Source: Algiphilus aromaticivorans DG1253 (GTDB lineage: Bacteria; Pseudomonadota; Gammaproteobacteria; Nevskiales; Nevskiaceae). From it: DNA of 64,000 nucleotides. Shown in pieces: positions 1 through 10,715 of this stretch; positions within the stretch are counted from its first letter, which is position 1; each line of letters opens with the position of its first letter. Position numbers and translations under genes: made by a program. The notes under the pieces are model-generated. The model had not been told where the DNA came from and did no database searches. It saw only the letters and a list, made by a program, of their open reading frames with translations. Where the stretch lies: positions 1,488,001-1,552,000 of the forward strand of contig NZ_JPOG01000001.1 of NCBI RefSeq assembly GCF_000733765.1, read 5' to 3'.

Positions 1-87
1 CGCGTTGCCATGGAAGTGCAGAACGCCGACGCGGGTAGCGAGGGGGTGCGTATCCGCATTCGTCTGACCCGGAGCACCGCATCGTGA
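1..87 (+). CDS. gspL: 3' end of a type II secretion gene, probably gspL
   Basis: Only the last 28 codons are inside the window, and the frame is open from base 1 to a TGA at 85-87. The residues alternate charged and hydrophobic positions (VRIRIRL), as in the final beta strand of the periplasmic ferredoxin-like domain of GspL. The identification rests mainly on position: gspM follows with a 4-base GTGA overlap, and gspL-gspM-gspN is the usual gene order. GspL would be the inner-membrane platform protein that links the GspE ATPase to GspM. Confidence 0.5.
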   Translation, partial: RVAMEVQNADAGSEGVRIRIRLTRSTAS

Positions 88-617
88 CGCTAAGCGACTT
101 CCCCGGCATCGACGCCCTGGGCGAGCGCTGGAACGCGCTCCGTCAGGCGTTCGATCAGCGCGAAGTGCGTGAGCAACGCATCTTGCTGATAGGCGCGATT
201 GCGCTGACCGTGACCATCTTCTATCTGGCGGTGTGGGAACCGATCAGCATGGCGCGCGCCGAAGCGGCTCGCGAGCTGGCCGATGCGCGCGACATCGCTC
301 AAAGAATCGAGGACATCGCTGCCGTGCGCCCGCAGCAGGGTTCTTCTCAAGGGCGTGGTGGCGCCAGCAACCGCTCCCTGCTTGCGCGTGTCGACCAGCT
401 CGTACGCAGCAGCGCGCTGGACCAGACACCGGAACGCATGACACCGGATGGCGACGATGCCGTGCGCATATGGTTCGAGGAAACCCCTTTCGAAGGCCTG
501 CTGCGCTGGCTCGCAGATCTTGAGCAGCGCAGCGACATGCGGCTGGATAGTGCCGATATCGAGCGCGATGGTGAAGGCACGGCGAGCGCGCGGCTTCAGG
601 TGGAGCGCAGCTCATGA
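84..617 (+). CDS. gspM: Type II secretion system protein M
   Basis: GspM is a bitopic inner-membrane component of the type II secretion assembly platform and a partner of GspL. The 177-residue product has the family layout: a short cytoplasmic N-terminus (about 1-32), one membrane segment (about 33-51, LLIGAIALTVTIFYLAVW), and a periplasmic part that starts with a charged helix and ends in a ferredoxin-like fold (about 110-177). The start is a GTG at 84 that overlaps the upstream TGA. The stop overlaps the gspN ATG by four bases, so translation is probably coupled. Length is typical (about 160-180). The family is diverse in sequence, so the call uses topology and neighbours together. Confidence 0.85.
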   Translation: MTLSDFPGIDALGERWNALRQAFDQREVREQRILLIGAIALTVTIFYLAVWEPISMARAEAARELADARDIAQRIEDIAAVRPQQGSSQGRGGASNRSLLARVDQLVRSSALDQTPERMTPDGDDAVRIWFEETPFEGLLRWLADLEQRSDMRLDSADIERDGEGTASARLQVERSS

Positions 618-1375
618 TCCGACGCCGCTGGCTCATCATCGCCGGGCTTCTGGCCGCGCTGGTCACCGCGGTGCTGGGCGCGCCGGCACCCTATCTTTTC
701 GCCTGGTTCGCGCCGACGGATCTTCCCGTGACCGTCTCGGGAATGGATGGCACGCTGCGCCAGGGCAGCATTCGCGCGGTCTCCCACCAAGGACGCGTGG
801 TGGCGCGCGATGTCGAATGGGGCTGGCGCCCGAGTTCGCTGCTGCGCCTGGGAACGGGCTGGAATCTCCGCTTCGCCGGTCCCGTGACCGGTGAAGCGGC
901 TCTCGACGTATCGGTGACCGGGCGCCTTTCGCTTTCCAAGCTCCGCGCGGCTGGTGATCTTCCCGGCCTGATGGCGGCAGGCGGCTTCGGTGGCTTGCCT
1001 CTGCAAGGACAGATGGCCGCGCGCATCGACACCTTCGCGATCGACGGTGAAGGCCGGCCCAGCAGCCTGCAGGGCCACAGCGAATTGCTGGGACTGAGCT
1101 GGGCTGTAGGCAGGGAGCCGCTGGTCATTGGCGATTTCCGTGCCGAGCTCGCAACCTCCGAAGACGGCACCCTCGTCGCCACGATCAGTGCACCGGAGAG
1201 GAGCCCCGTGGAAGCCATCGGCGAAGCGCGCCTGCAGCCCGATGGGGTGTATCAGGCGGACGTCCGCGTACGTGCCCGCGACAACGCCAGCGAGCAGGTC
1301 CGGAGCATTCTCGGCATCATCGGTCGGCCCGATGCGCAGGGCTATTACCGCCTGCGCCAGCGCGGACGGCTATGA
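614..1375 (+). CDS. gspN: Type II secretion system protein N
   Basis: The product is 253 residues with an N-terminal membrane anchor (about residues 6-29, LIIAGLLAALVTAVLGAPAPYLF) and a periplasmic beta-rich body containing phrases such as VTGRLSLSKL and GLPLQGQMAARI. These are typical of GspN, an accessory subunit that shares the AsmA-like beta architecture. The ATG at 614 overlaps the gspM stop (ATGA). GspN is present in only some type II systems, usually as the last gene of the cluster, and here the cluster indeed ends and nudJ follows. Its mechanistic role in secretion is not settled. Confidence 0.85.
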   Translation: MIRRRWLIIAGLLAALVTAVLGAPAPYLFAWFAPTDLPVTVSGMDGTLRQGSIRAVSHQGRVVARDVEWGWRPSSLLRLGTGWNLRFAGPVTGEAALDVSVTGRLSLSKLRAAGDLPGLMAAGGFGGLPLQGQMAARIDTFAIDGEGRPSSLQGHSELLGLSWAVGREPLVIGDFRAELATSEDGTLVATISAPERSPVEAIGEARLQPDGVYQADVRVRARDNASEQVRSILGIIGRPDAQGYYRLRQRGRL

Positions 1376-1836
1376 GCGAGGTCGAGGCCACCGAGGCGCC
1401 GCATGTCACGGTCGCTACGCTGGTCGAGCGTGACGGCCGCTGGCTCTTCGTGGAGGAGCGCGTCAACGGCGAGCCGGTGCTCAACCAGCCCGCCGGGCAC
1501 TGGGAGAACGGCGAGAGTCTGATCGATGCTGCCGTGCGCGAGACTCAAGAAGAAAGCGCCTGGCAGGTCACGCCGGAGGCACTGATAGGCATTTACAGCT
1601 ATCGCCCACCCGCTCTGCCCTACACCTTCCTGCGCATCGCCTTCCTGGCCACACCGCTCGCTTTTGACGCCGAGCAGCCGCTGGACGACGGCATTCTGCG
1701 CGCGCTGTGGCTGAGCCCCGAGGAATGCCGCGCCGCCAACGCACGCCACCGCAGCCCAATGGTGCAGCTCTGCCTGGACGACGCGCTGGCCGGCCGGCGG
1801 CTACCGCTAGAGGCGTTGCAGCACCTGAAGCAATGA
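1372..1836 (+). CDS. nudJ: Nudix hydrolase, NudJ type
   Basis: This 154-residue Nudix enzyme carries the box GX5EX7REXXEE at about 42-61 (GHWENGE... RETQEES). It is slightly degenerate because the usual Gly after EE is replaced. Closest by pattern is NudJ/YmfB of E. coli, a phosphatase that acts on HMP-PP, thiamine pyrophosphate and nucleoside triphosphates. The context supports this: nudJ directly precedes mnmA in enterobacteria, and here the two overlap by ATGA. It also overlaps the gspN stop by four bases, so it may be co-transcribed with the secretion genes even though the functions are unrelated. Confidence 0.85.
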   Translation: MSEVEATEAPHVTVATLVERDGRWLFVEERVNGEPVLNQPAGHWENGESLIDAAVRETQEESAWQVTPEALIGIYSYRPPALPYTFLRIAFLATPLAFDAEQPLDDGILRALWLSPEECRAANARHRSPMVQLCLDDALAGRRLPLEALQHLKQ

Positions 1837-2933
1837 GCGCCGGGCACGTCGTCGTCGGACTCTCCGGCGGGGTCGATTCGGCCGTCAGCGCGCATCTGCT
1901 GCAGGAAGCCGGATACCGAGTATCGGGCGTCTTCATGGTCAACTGGACCGCCGACGAGGCCGGCTACTGCAACGCCGCAGAGGATTTCGCCGCCGCGCGC
2001 GCCGTCGCGGAGGAACTGGAAATCCCACTGGAGCGCGTCGATTTCTCCGAAACCTATTACGAGGAGGTTTTTCGCGACTTTCTCGCAGCCTACGCGCGCG
2101 GGCGCACGCCGAATCCGGACATCCTCTGCAACCGGGCGATCAAGTTCGCCCCCTTCCTGGCGCACGCCCGGCGCCTGGGAGCGGACTTCGTTGCCACCGG
2201 GCACTACGCACGTCTCGAGGAAGCCACCGACGGCCCGCGCCTTTACCGTGGAATCGATGACGACAAGGATCAGAGCTACTTCCTCGCTTCGGTCCAGCGC
2301 GAGGCTTTCGACGGTGTGCGCTTCCCGCTCGGCGAGCTGCACAAGACCGAGGTACGCGCCATCGCGCGCCAGCTCGGGCTGCCCAACCATCAGCGCAAGG
2401 ACTCCACGGGCATCTGTTTCATCGGCGAGCGCCGCATGCGCGACTTCCTCGCCGCGTATCTGCCGGCTCGCCCAGGCGAGATCGTGGATCTAAATGGTCG
2501 CGTGCTTGGCGAGCATCCCGGCGTGGCCTTCTTCACGGTGGGCCAGCGCCGCGGTCTGGCGCTGGGCGGCGTCACCGGCGCACGCGAGGCGCCCTGGTAC
2601 GTCGTCGATCGCGACATCGCAACCAATCGACTGATTGTCGACCAGGACCCCCAGCACCCGCGTCTGATGGCGCGGAGGATTGATCTGTTGACACCGCACT
2701 GGATCCGTCGCCCGGCAGGTGCCGGCTCCGACACGCCGCTAGCGCTGGATGTGCGCATCCGGCACCGCCAGCGCCTGCAGCGCGCGGAACTGCTTGTGGG
2801 CAACGATGGTGCGCAGCTGGAATTCGCCGAGCCACAGCGCGCGGCCGCTGCCGGGCAGTACGCCGTCTTCTACGGCGCGGACGGGGAATGCTACGGCTGC
2901 GCAGAGCTCGAGTCGGCCCATCCCCTCGGCTGA
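1833..2933 (+). CDS. mnmA: tRNA-specific 2-thiouridylase MnmA
   Basis: MnmA thiolates U34 of tRNA-Lys, -Glu and -Gln in the cytoplasm, using ATP and persulfide sulfur delivered by the Tus relay. The 366-residue protein shows the PP-loop SGGVDS at 11-16. It has the two catalytic cysteines: Cys99 in NPDILCN, and Cys195 in DSTGICFIGER. Between them lies KDQSYFL, which contacts tRNA. The frame is open upstream, but ATG 1833 is chosen because the protein then begins MSAGHVVVGLSGG exactly as family members do, and because it overlaps the nudJ stop. The C-terminal beta-barrel (about 280-366) is complete. Confidence 0.96.
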   Translation: MSAGHVVVGLSGGVDSAVSAHLLQEAGYRVSGVFMVNWTADEAGYCNAAEDFAAARAVAEELEIPLERVDFSETYYEEVFRDFLAAYARGRTPNPDILCNRAIKFAPFLAHARRLGADFVATGHYARLEEATDGPRLYRGIDDDKDQSYFLASVQREAFDGVRFPLGELHKTEVRAIARQLGLPNHQRKDSTGICFIGERRMRDFLAAYLPARPGEIVDLNGRVLGEHPGVAFFTVGQRRGLALGGVTGAREAPWYVVDRDIATNRLIVDQDPQHPRLMARRIDLLTPHWIRRPAGAGSDTPLALDVRIRHRQRLQRAELLVGNDGAQLEFAEPQRAAAAGQYAVFYGADGECYGCAELESAHPLG

Positions 2934-3002
2934 GCCCACGACTTTGGTCGCATGCGTGCCCTGCCGAGGCCCGCGCATTCCCGGTCGCCTCGCGCCAGCG
3001 CG

Positions 3003-3008
3003 TATAAT
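3003..3008 (+). promoter_or_regulatory. Candidate -10 element for acnA
   Basis: A perfect TATAAT lies 75 bases upstream of the chosen acnA start, in the 149-base gap after mnmA. No convincing -35 hexamer is seen 16-19 bases upstream (GC-rich, TTCCCG at best). If it is used, it is probably activator-assisted or weak. The isolated AT-rich hexamer in very GC-rich DNA is the main evidence. Confidence 0.45.
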
Positions 3009-3082
3009 CCCGGCCCGCGGCGCGCATGAGACCGCAAGCGCGTCACGACAAACAACTGAACCCAGAAATGAAGAGGCTCGCG

Positions 3083-5734
<2,652 letters not shown>

Positions 5735-5742
5735 TCGTCGAC

Positions 5743-5766
5743 GCCCCGGCCCTTGGCGGCCGGGGC
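5743..5766. terminator. GC-rich stem-loop after acnA
   Basis: A perfect 9-bp inverted repeat (GCCCCGGCC / GGCCGGGGC) with a 6-base loop sits 9 bases after the acnA stop and 14 bases before the next start. There is no T-run, so it is not a classical intrinsic terminator. It may be a transcript-end or mRNA-stabilising hairpin. Confidence 0.4.
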
Positions 5767-5779
5767 CGGAGCGTCCTGT

Positions 5780-6580
5780 ATGACCAGCAAGATTCTCGTC
5801 ACCGGGGCATCCCGCGGCATCGGACTCGAAATCGCCAGCGTGCTGGCCGATCAGCAGCAGGCGCTGGCACTTTCGGCGCGTGGTGCCGAGGTTGAGCAGC
5901 GCGCCACCGAGCTCGCGAAGGTCAGCAAGGAGACGGTGGTAGGGCTGCGTGCCGATCTGGGGCGACCCGACGATGCCATCGCATTGGCGGATCGCGCTGC
6001 CGAGCAGCTCGGCAGCCTCGACAGCTTGGTACTCAATGCCGGTCTGGTGCGTACGTCCAGCCTGGCGGAGACGAGCAATGCCGATATCGCTGCGCTATTC
6101 GATGTCAATGTCACGGCAACCATGCTGCTGGTCAAAGCGGCCCTACCCTGGCTGCGCAAATCCCAGAATGCGCGCATCGTCGTGCTGGCTCCGCCACCTA
6201 CCAGCAACAAGCGCTGGCTGGGCGCTTTCGCGCCCTACGCCGTTTCCAAGCTGTCGCTGTCGCTGGCGGTGGTCGGGCTCGCCGAGGAACTCAAGCGCTA
6301 CGGTATCGCCGTCAACGGGCTGTGGCCGCACACGCTGATTCTCACCGATGCGATCACGCACGCTCACAATGTCCAGGCCGAGAACTGCCGCACGCCGCGC
6401 ATCGTTGCTGATGCGGTAAGCGCGCTGCTGGCACTGCCGCCGCGCAGCGAGAACGGTCGCTTCTTCCTTGATGAGGAGATCCTGCGCAGTCGAGGCGTCA
6501 GCGACTTCAGCCACTATGCAGTCGAGCCCGGCAAACCGCTGGCCAGCGATACCTTCATTTCCCAGGAGCAGGCCTCATGA
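5780..6580 (+). CDS. Short-chain dehydrogenase/reductase, HSDL2-like
   Basis: The product is a 266-residue cytosolic NAD(P)-dependent oxidoreductase of unknown substrate. It has TGASRGIG at 8-15 for the cofactor, LNAG at 85-88, and the catalytic Y153-x3-K157 (PYAVSK). The stretch APPPTSNKRW before the catalytic Tyr, the later phrase AVNGLWPHT, and the C-terminal FFLDEEILRSRGV resemble HSDL2-type SDRs, where PPL...RW, ALWPKT and IDE occur at the same places. The ATG at 5780 is chosen over an upstream in-frame ATG at 5753 because that one lies in the hairpin. The stop overlaps the parA ATG by four bases, so the two are probably one operon. Confidence 0.85.
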   Translation: MTSKILVTGASRGIGLEIASVLADQQQALALSARGAEVEQRATELAKVSKETVVGLRADLGRPDDAIALADRAAEQLGSLDSLVLNAGLVRTSSLAETSNADIAALFDVNVTATMLLVKAALPWLRKSQNARIVVLAPPPTSNKRWLGAFAPYAVSKLSLSLAVVGLAEELKRYGIAVNGLWPHTLILTDAITHAHNVQAENCRTPRIVADAVSALLALPPRSENGRFFLDEEILRSRGVSDFSHYAVEPGKPLASDTFISQEQAS

Positions 6581-7344
6581 TTCGCGCGGTCTTCAATCAG
6601 AAGGGCGGTGTCGGCAAGACCACCATCGTCTGCAATCTCGCAGCCGTCGCTGCGGCGCGCGGTCTGCGCACGCTGGTAGTCGATCTGGATATGCAGGCCA
6701 ATGCCACGCGCTACCTGCTGGGCAGTGACAAGCCGGAATCGGGCATCGCCGACTTCTTCGCCAGCACGCTGAACTTCTCTCTGGGTAGCGCATCCTTCGA
6801 GAGCTACATCACCCCCAGCCCCTTCGAGCGGCTGGACGTGGTAGCCGCGAGCGATGAGCTCGAGCATCTGCAGAACAAGCTTGAGGCCAAGCAGAAGGTA
6901 CAGAAGCTACGCCAGGCGCTACGCAAGCTGCGCGGCTACGACCAGATCTTCATCGATACCCCGCCGGCACTGAACTTCTACAGCCGCTCGGCGCTGATTG
7001 CCGCTGACGAGGTATTGATTCCCTTCGACTGCGACGACTTCGCGCGCCAGGCGCTGTACGCCCTGCTGGAGAATATTGCCGAGCTGCGCGAGGACCACAA
7101 CGAGGATCTCGCTGTGGGCGGCGTGATCGTCAACCAGTTCCAAGCTCGCGCACGATTGCCCCAGCGCATGGTGGAGACCTTGAAAAGCGAGGGGCTGCCG
7201 GTGCTGGAGCCGCTTCTGGCCAGCTCGGTGATCGTGCGAGAGTCGCACGAAGCGGCGACCCCCCTGCCCTGGTACGCCCCGCGGCACCGCATGACCGAGG
7301 GCTTCGGCGAGCTGTTCAGCGCGCTCTCGCGCAAGAAGCGCTGA
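6577..7344 (+). CDS. Orphan ParA-family ATPase
   Basis: This 255-residue deviant-Walker ATPase has KGGVGKTT at 9-16, LVVDLDMQANAT near 35-46, and a Walker B-like QIFIDTPPAL near 119-128. Such proteins dimerise on ATP and partition DNA or protein cargo. No parB, parS-like repeat or replication gene is nearby, so chromosome or plasmid segregation cannot be assumed. It overlaps the upstream SDR by ATGA. The long KLEAKQKVQKLRQALRKL helix (about 90-110) is characteristic of this subset. It could position a complex or act as a regulator. It ends three bases from the convergent mazG-like gene. Confidence 0.85.
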   Translation: MIRAVFNQKGGVGKTTIVCNLAAVAAARGLRTLVVDLDMQANATRYLLGSDKPESGIADFFASTLNFSLGSASFESYITPSPFERLDVVAASDELEHLQNKLEAKQKVQKLRQALRKLRGYDQIFIDTPPALNFYSRSALIAADEVLIPFDCDDFARQALYALLENIAELREDHNEDLAVGGVIVNQFQARARLPQRMVETLKSEGLPVLEPLLASSVIVRESHEAATPLPWYAPRHRMTEGFGELFSALSRKKR

Positions 7345-7347
7345 GGC

Positions 7348-7725
7348 TCAGCTTTCGCGATCCTTGGCGGCGCGCCAGCGCGCCTCCATGGCGTCGAGGC
7401 GCGCCGGATCGCCCACCGACGGCAACGCCCCCGCCCCCTGCATGACATAGGCGAAGCGGCTATCGAAGCGTTCGCACGCCCCTTCCAGCGCGCGCTCGGC
7501 ATCCAGATCAAGCCGCTGAGCGAGGCGGGCGATGACGAAGAGCACATCGCCGAGTTCGTCGCTGCAGCGCCTGGCGCGTTGCGCTCCGGCGTCCTGCGCG
7601 GCTTCGGCCAGTTCCTCGACTTCCTCGCGCAGCTTGGCGAAGACGCCGTCGAGGTCGGGCCAGTCGAAGCCCTCAGCGGCGGCCGTGCTCTGCGTGCGCT
7701 GCGCGCGTTCCCAGCTCGGATTCAT
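7348..7725 (-). CDS. MazG-like nucleotide pyrophosphohydrolase (single domain)
   Basis: The product is 125 residues. It has the all-alpha NTP-PPase signature EEVEE (34-38) and DELGD (56-60), which together bind the metal ions, then VLFVIARLAQRL and a family-like FDSRFAYV tail. MazG enzymes hydrolyse nucleoside triphosphates to monophosphates. E. coli MazG is a tandem two-domain protein of 263 residues, and this one has a single domain resembling the C-terminal half. The ATG at 7725 overlaps the nudL stop (ATGA), so it is preferred over the ATG at 7752. The C-terminus beyond about residue 100 is divergent. Confidence 0.8.
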   Translation of the reverse strand: MNPSWERAQRTQSTAAAEGFDWPDLDGVFAKLREEVEELAEAAQDAGAQRARRCSDELGDVLFVIARLAQRLDLDAERALEGACERFDSRFAYVMQGAGALPSVGDPARLDAMEARWRAAKDRES

Positions 7726-8351
7726 GATTTCAGCTTGTTGTGCAGGTTCCACAGCATGCCGGCGGTTGCGCCCCAGACGATACGGTCCTCATAGGCAATC
7801 TCGAAGAAAGGCACGCGCAGGCCGTCGCGAGTCACGATGCGGCGGCGAAAACTCTCAGGCAGCAACAGGTGCGACAGCGGGATCTCGAAAATCTCGGCCA
7901 CCTCGTTCTCGTCTGCACGGAGATCCGGGGGGTCGCTTACTAGTCCCACTACCGGCGTAATCAGATAACGCGTCAAGGTCGGGTAGTCGTCGAGATGGCC
8001 GATGATCTCGACGCGGTCACGGGGCAAGGCGATCTCTTCTTCGGTTTCGCGCAGCGCCGTGATGATGAGCTGGTCGTCCTGCGGCTCGAACCGCCCGCCC
8101 GGGAAGCTCACCTGGCCGCGGTGTGCGCGCAGATGATCCGCACGCCGGGTAAAGAGCACGGTAAGCCCGCTTTCGCGCTGCAGCAGAGGCACGAGCACGG
8201 CCGCCCGCTTGAAGCCTGACAGACGCTTGGGCGTGACCAGCCGGTCGAGCCCCAATGGCAGCTCAAGCTCGCAGAGCGGCCGCACCACATCCGGCGGCAA
8301 GGCTTCAGGTGCCGGCCCCAGAGCACCGCGGATGGTCGCCGCGCCACTCAC
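7722..8351 (-). CDS. nudL: Nudix hydrolase, probable CoA pyrophosphatase NudL
   Basis: The 209-residue protein carries the coenzyme A-specific signature before the Nudix box (LFTRRADHLRAHRGQVSFPGG, residues 66-86) and the catalytic helix ALRETEEEI (99-107). NudL-type enzymes split CoA and acyl-CoA into 3',5'-ADP and phosphopantetheine and limit CoA pools or oxidised CoA. The start is a GTG that overlaps the stop of the upstream small gene (GTGA), and its own stop overlaps mazG. The middle of a three-gene coupled operon therefore holds two nucleotide-clearing enzymes. Confidence 0.9.
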   Translation of the reverse strand: MSGAATIRGALGPAPEALPPDVVRPLCELELPLGLDRLVTPKRLSGFKRAAVLVPLLQRESGLTVLFTRRADHLRAHRGQVSFPGGRFEPQDDQLIITALRETEEEIALPRDRVEIIGHLDDYPTLTRYLITPVVGLVSDPPDLRADENEVAEIFEIPLSHLLLPESFRRRIVTRDGLRVPFFEIAYEDRIVWGATAGMLWNLHNKLKS

Positions 8352-8707
8352 CCCTGCTGGCCACCCGAATTCTTCTCGCGAAGTCCGGCTTTCAACCGCG
8401 CTGCGTGATTGCGCGTCAACTCGTGGAAGCGTGGCCCGAGGCCGATATCCTCGAAAATGGGATCGCCCTGCTCGTCGCGCTCGACCACACGATCACCGCG
8501 ACGATAAGGAAAGCCTCCTTCCAGCTCGTCGAGCGCCGCAGTCAGCAGGTCGCTCAGCAGCTGCCCCGTCGTCCGGCCCGGAAACATCTCGGCGAGCGCC
8601 TCCAGACGTGCCGCGTCGTAAATCGGCAATCGCGCACAGTATTTTTCGGCGGTGAGCGGATCGCTGGCTTCAGCCTGCCACCCGTCGAGCAATTCCCTGA
8701 TCTTCAT
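8348..8707 (-). CDS. Small conserved protein, unknown function
   Basis: The 119-residue soluble protein begins MKIRELLDGW and contains LPIYDAARLEALAEMFPGRT, LLSDLLTAALDELEGGFPY and GDPIFEDIGLGPRF. From memory, this layout matches a family widespread in pseudomonads that is sometimes labelled 'pilin assembly' or 'type 1 pili tip component', labels I would not trust. The central part looks like a ribbon-helix-helix-like or short helical bundle. The start at 8707 is favoured over the ATG at 8722 because GGAGG lies 4 bases upstream. First gene of the operon with nudL and mazG. Confidence 0.75.
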   Translation of the reverse strand: MKIRELLDGWQAEASDPLTAEKYCARLPIYDAARLEALAEMFPGRTTGQLLSDLLTAALDELEGGFPYRRGDRVVERDEQGDPIFEDIGLGPRFHELTRNHAARLKAGLREKNSGGQQG

Positions 8708-8794
8708 CGGTCCTCCGTGCATGACCGCAGCGATCTTGCCGCGGAACCCGCAAAGCCTAGCAAAAGCTCCTGAACGATCGGCGAGCGCAACCGC

Positions 8795-9490
8795 GTGACG
8801 GTGTTTGCCGGCTCTGGCGATGCCGGCTATCGTGGTCGGCCCAGGCCGATGCGCGAGCCCGACTTGCCGTCCTCCACGATTCGCGAAGCGCCATTGCTGG
8901 CAGCTGCCGACACCACATCATCCCATAGTGGTGCCGCCCTTGCGGAGTCGCTGTCACAGCGCTTGGCAGCCGGACGTCGTCAGCTCATCGCACGCGCGGT
9001 CGGCTTGCACCGACAACGCGATCTGCGCGTGCTCGACGCCACGGCAGGCTTCGGTCGCGATGCCATGCTGCTCGCTGCGCTGGGCGCCGAAGTCGATTGC
9101 TGCGAGCGGCATCCGGCCGTCTACGCAAAGCTCCGCGAGGCCATCGTGCTTCTTCCGGAAGATGTCGCCACGCGTATGCACTGTCATGCGGTCGATGCCC
9201 GCGTGCTCTTCGCCGATGCACGCTGGGATGTCATCTTTCTGGATCCGATGTACACGCCGACGAAAAAGCAGGCGCTACCGCGCGCGGCAGCCCAGGCGCT
9301 GCGCGAGTTGGTGGGAGAAGACACCGACGCCGATACGCTTCTGGCGCCGGCGCGCGCGGTCGCGCTGCGACGGGTGGTCGTCAAGCGCGCCCTGCGCGCA
9401 CCACCGTTGGCAGGATCGCGCCCAATGCAGAGCCTGCGCGGCAACAGCATCCGCTTCGATCTCTACGCACCGACAGCCGCCGAATCATGA
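8795..9490 (+). CDS. rsmJ: 16S rRNA (guanine1516-N2)-methyltransferase RsmJ
   Basis: RsmJ (YhiQ) methylates G1516 of 16S rRNA with S-adenosylmethionine. The Rossmann core is clear: LDATAGFGRDAMLLAALG (about 79-96) for SAM, DVIFLDPMYTPTKKQAL (about 144-160) with the catalytic DPM, and RVVVKRALRAPPLAG near 190-205. All three are diagnostic of the family. The N-terminus is divergent and the start is uncertain: GTG 8795, GTG 8801 and ATG 8849 are in frame, and none has a strong ribosome site. The stop overlaps sixA by ATGA. Confidence 0.88.
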   Translation: MTVFAGSGDAGYRGRPRPMREPDLPSSTIREAPLLAAADTTSSHSGAALAESLSQRLAAGRRQLIARAVGLHRQRDLRVLDATAGFGRDAMLLAALGAEVDCCERHPAVYAKLREAIVLLPEDVATRMHCHAVDARVLFADARWDVIFLDPMYTPTKKQALPRAAAQALRELVGEDTDADTLLAPARAVALRRVVVKRALRAPPLAGSRPMQSLRGNSIRFDLYAPTAAES

Positions 9491-9999
9491 CGCTCCAACT
9501 TTATCTCGTACGCCACGCCAAGGCCGGATTCGCCGATACCGGCATCGAGGATTTCGAGCGCGCGCTCACCGACCGCGGTCGGCGCGACGCGGTACGCATG
9601 GCGCGGGAGGCTGCTCGGATGACGACGCAGACACAACCGACGCTGCTCAGCTCGCCCGCGGTCCGCGCCATCACGACCGCCCGTCGCTTCGCAGAAGCGC
9701 TCGATGTGGCCCCTCGAGCGATCCGCATAGATGCACGGCTGTACGAAGCCAGCGCGGGTGACTGGATACAGGTGTTGGGCGAGCAGCTCGACGCAACTTC
9801 ACCGCTGCTCGCCTTCGGTCACAATCCGGGCATCTCCGAACTCGCCGGCTGGCTCTGCGCCGATATTCGAAATGTCTCGCTGCCTACCGCCGGCCTTCTC
9901 GGTCTGGAGTTGGCCATTCCGGATTGGTCCGGGATCGACCGCGACTGCGCGCATAGACCGCTGCTGCGGGCTCCGAAGGACCTCGCGCCCGAAGCCTAG
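9487..9999 (+). CDS. sixA: Histidine phosphatase, SixA type
   Basis: This 170-residue member of the RHG phosphatase family has the catalytic LVRHAKA near 7-13, a second conserved Arg in SSPAVRAITTAR, and the second catalytic His in AFGHNPGISEL. SixA of E. coli dephosphorylates the histidine of PtsN-type phosphocarriers and ArcB. Here the substrate is unknown because no PTS gene is near. The start overlaps the rsmJ stop. Its 3' end overlaps the convergent tsaB stop. Confidence 0.87.
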   Translation: MTLQLYLVRHAKAGFADTGIEDFERALTDRGRRDAVRMAREAARMTTQTQPTLLSSPAVRAITTARRFAEALDVAPRAIRIDARLYEASAGDWIQVLGEQLDATSPLLAFGHNPGISELAGWLCADIRNVSLPTAGLLGLELAIPDWSGIDRDCAHRPLLRAPKDLAPEA

Positions 10000-10715
10000 C
10001 CCGGCGTCTCGAGCCGCTCCCCGGCCGCGCGCTGCTCGCGTGTCAGCGCCACGCGATCACGCACATAGCGGGGTGACAGCCCGTCGGCGCGCATCTGCTC
10101 GCCGCGCGCCACTCGAGCCAGTGCGATATCCAGCATGGCGTCGGCTGTCGGCAGTGCTTGCGGCGCGAAAGCGGCCCAGCCGCGCTGCGCGAGCGGCTCG
10201 ACGCCAGACAGCGCCAGGGCGTTGCCCACCAGCGCGATGCCTTGTGGCTCGATTGCCGCCAACTCGTCGATGCTGGCGGTGAGCCCGCGCTCGACGATGG
10301 CCTGCAGCGGCTCGGGCCACGCCGGCTCGCCGACGTATTCACCGGAGTAGACCGCCTGCATGCGCGCATCCAGCAGCACGCGTACGCGCTGCACACCATC
10401 CCGGCCGAGAAACGCTGCGGCAGTGCACTCAAGGCTGTCCACCGCTACGACGGGCCGGTCCAGGGCCCACGCCAAGGCGCGCGCGAAAGCCATACCGTTG
10501 CGCAGTCCGGCAAAGCTGCCCGGACCGACGCCGATCGCCACCACGTCGAGAGCGCTGGCAGCGAGCCCGGCCTCTGCCAGCAAGCGAGAAGTCAGCGTCG
10601 AGAGCGCGCCCCGTTCTTGCGGATCGGACTTGCTTTCGCTTCGCCAGCGCTGCTCTCCATCGACAAGGCCGAGCACCAGCCGCGGCGTCGCGGTGTCGAC
10701 GGCCAGCAGCTTCAT
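9996..10715 (-). CDS. tsaB: tRNA threonylcarbamoyladenosine biosynthesis protein TsaB
   Basis: TsaB (YeaZ) is the inactive ASKHA partner of TsaD in N6-threonylcarbamoylation of A37 in ANN-decoding tRNAs. The 239-residue product starts MKLLAVDTATPRLVLGL and contains GVGPGSFAGLRNGMAFARALA (about 62-82), which is the TsaB hallmark. Length is normal (231 in E. coli). The 5' end overlaps the helicase stop (positions 10712-10715), so the order lpoP-helicase-tsaB on the reverse strand is probably one transcript. In E. coli tsaB also follows yoaA. Confidence 0.95.
   Translation of the reverse strand: MKLLAVDTATPRLVLGLVDGEQRWRSESKSDPQERGALSTLTSRLLAEAGLAASALDVVAIGVGPGSFAGLRNGMAFARALAWALDRPVVAVDSLECTAAAFLGRDGVQRVRVLLDARMQAVYSGEYVGEPAWPEPLQAIVERGLTASIDELAAIEPQGIALVGNALALSGVEPLAQRGWAAFAPQALPTADAMLDIALARVARGEQMRADGLSPRYVRDRVALTREQRAAGERLETPG

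Noticed and set aside
5743-5766. Strong intrinsic terminator after acnA
   Set aside because: The stem is perfect but there is no T-run, so it was kept only as a low-confidence hairpin.
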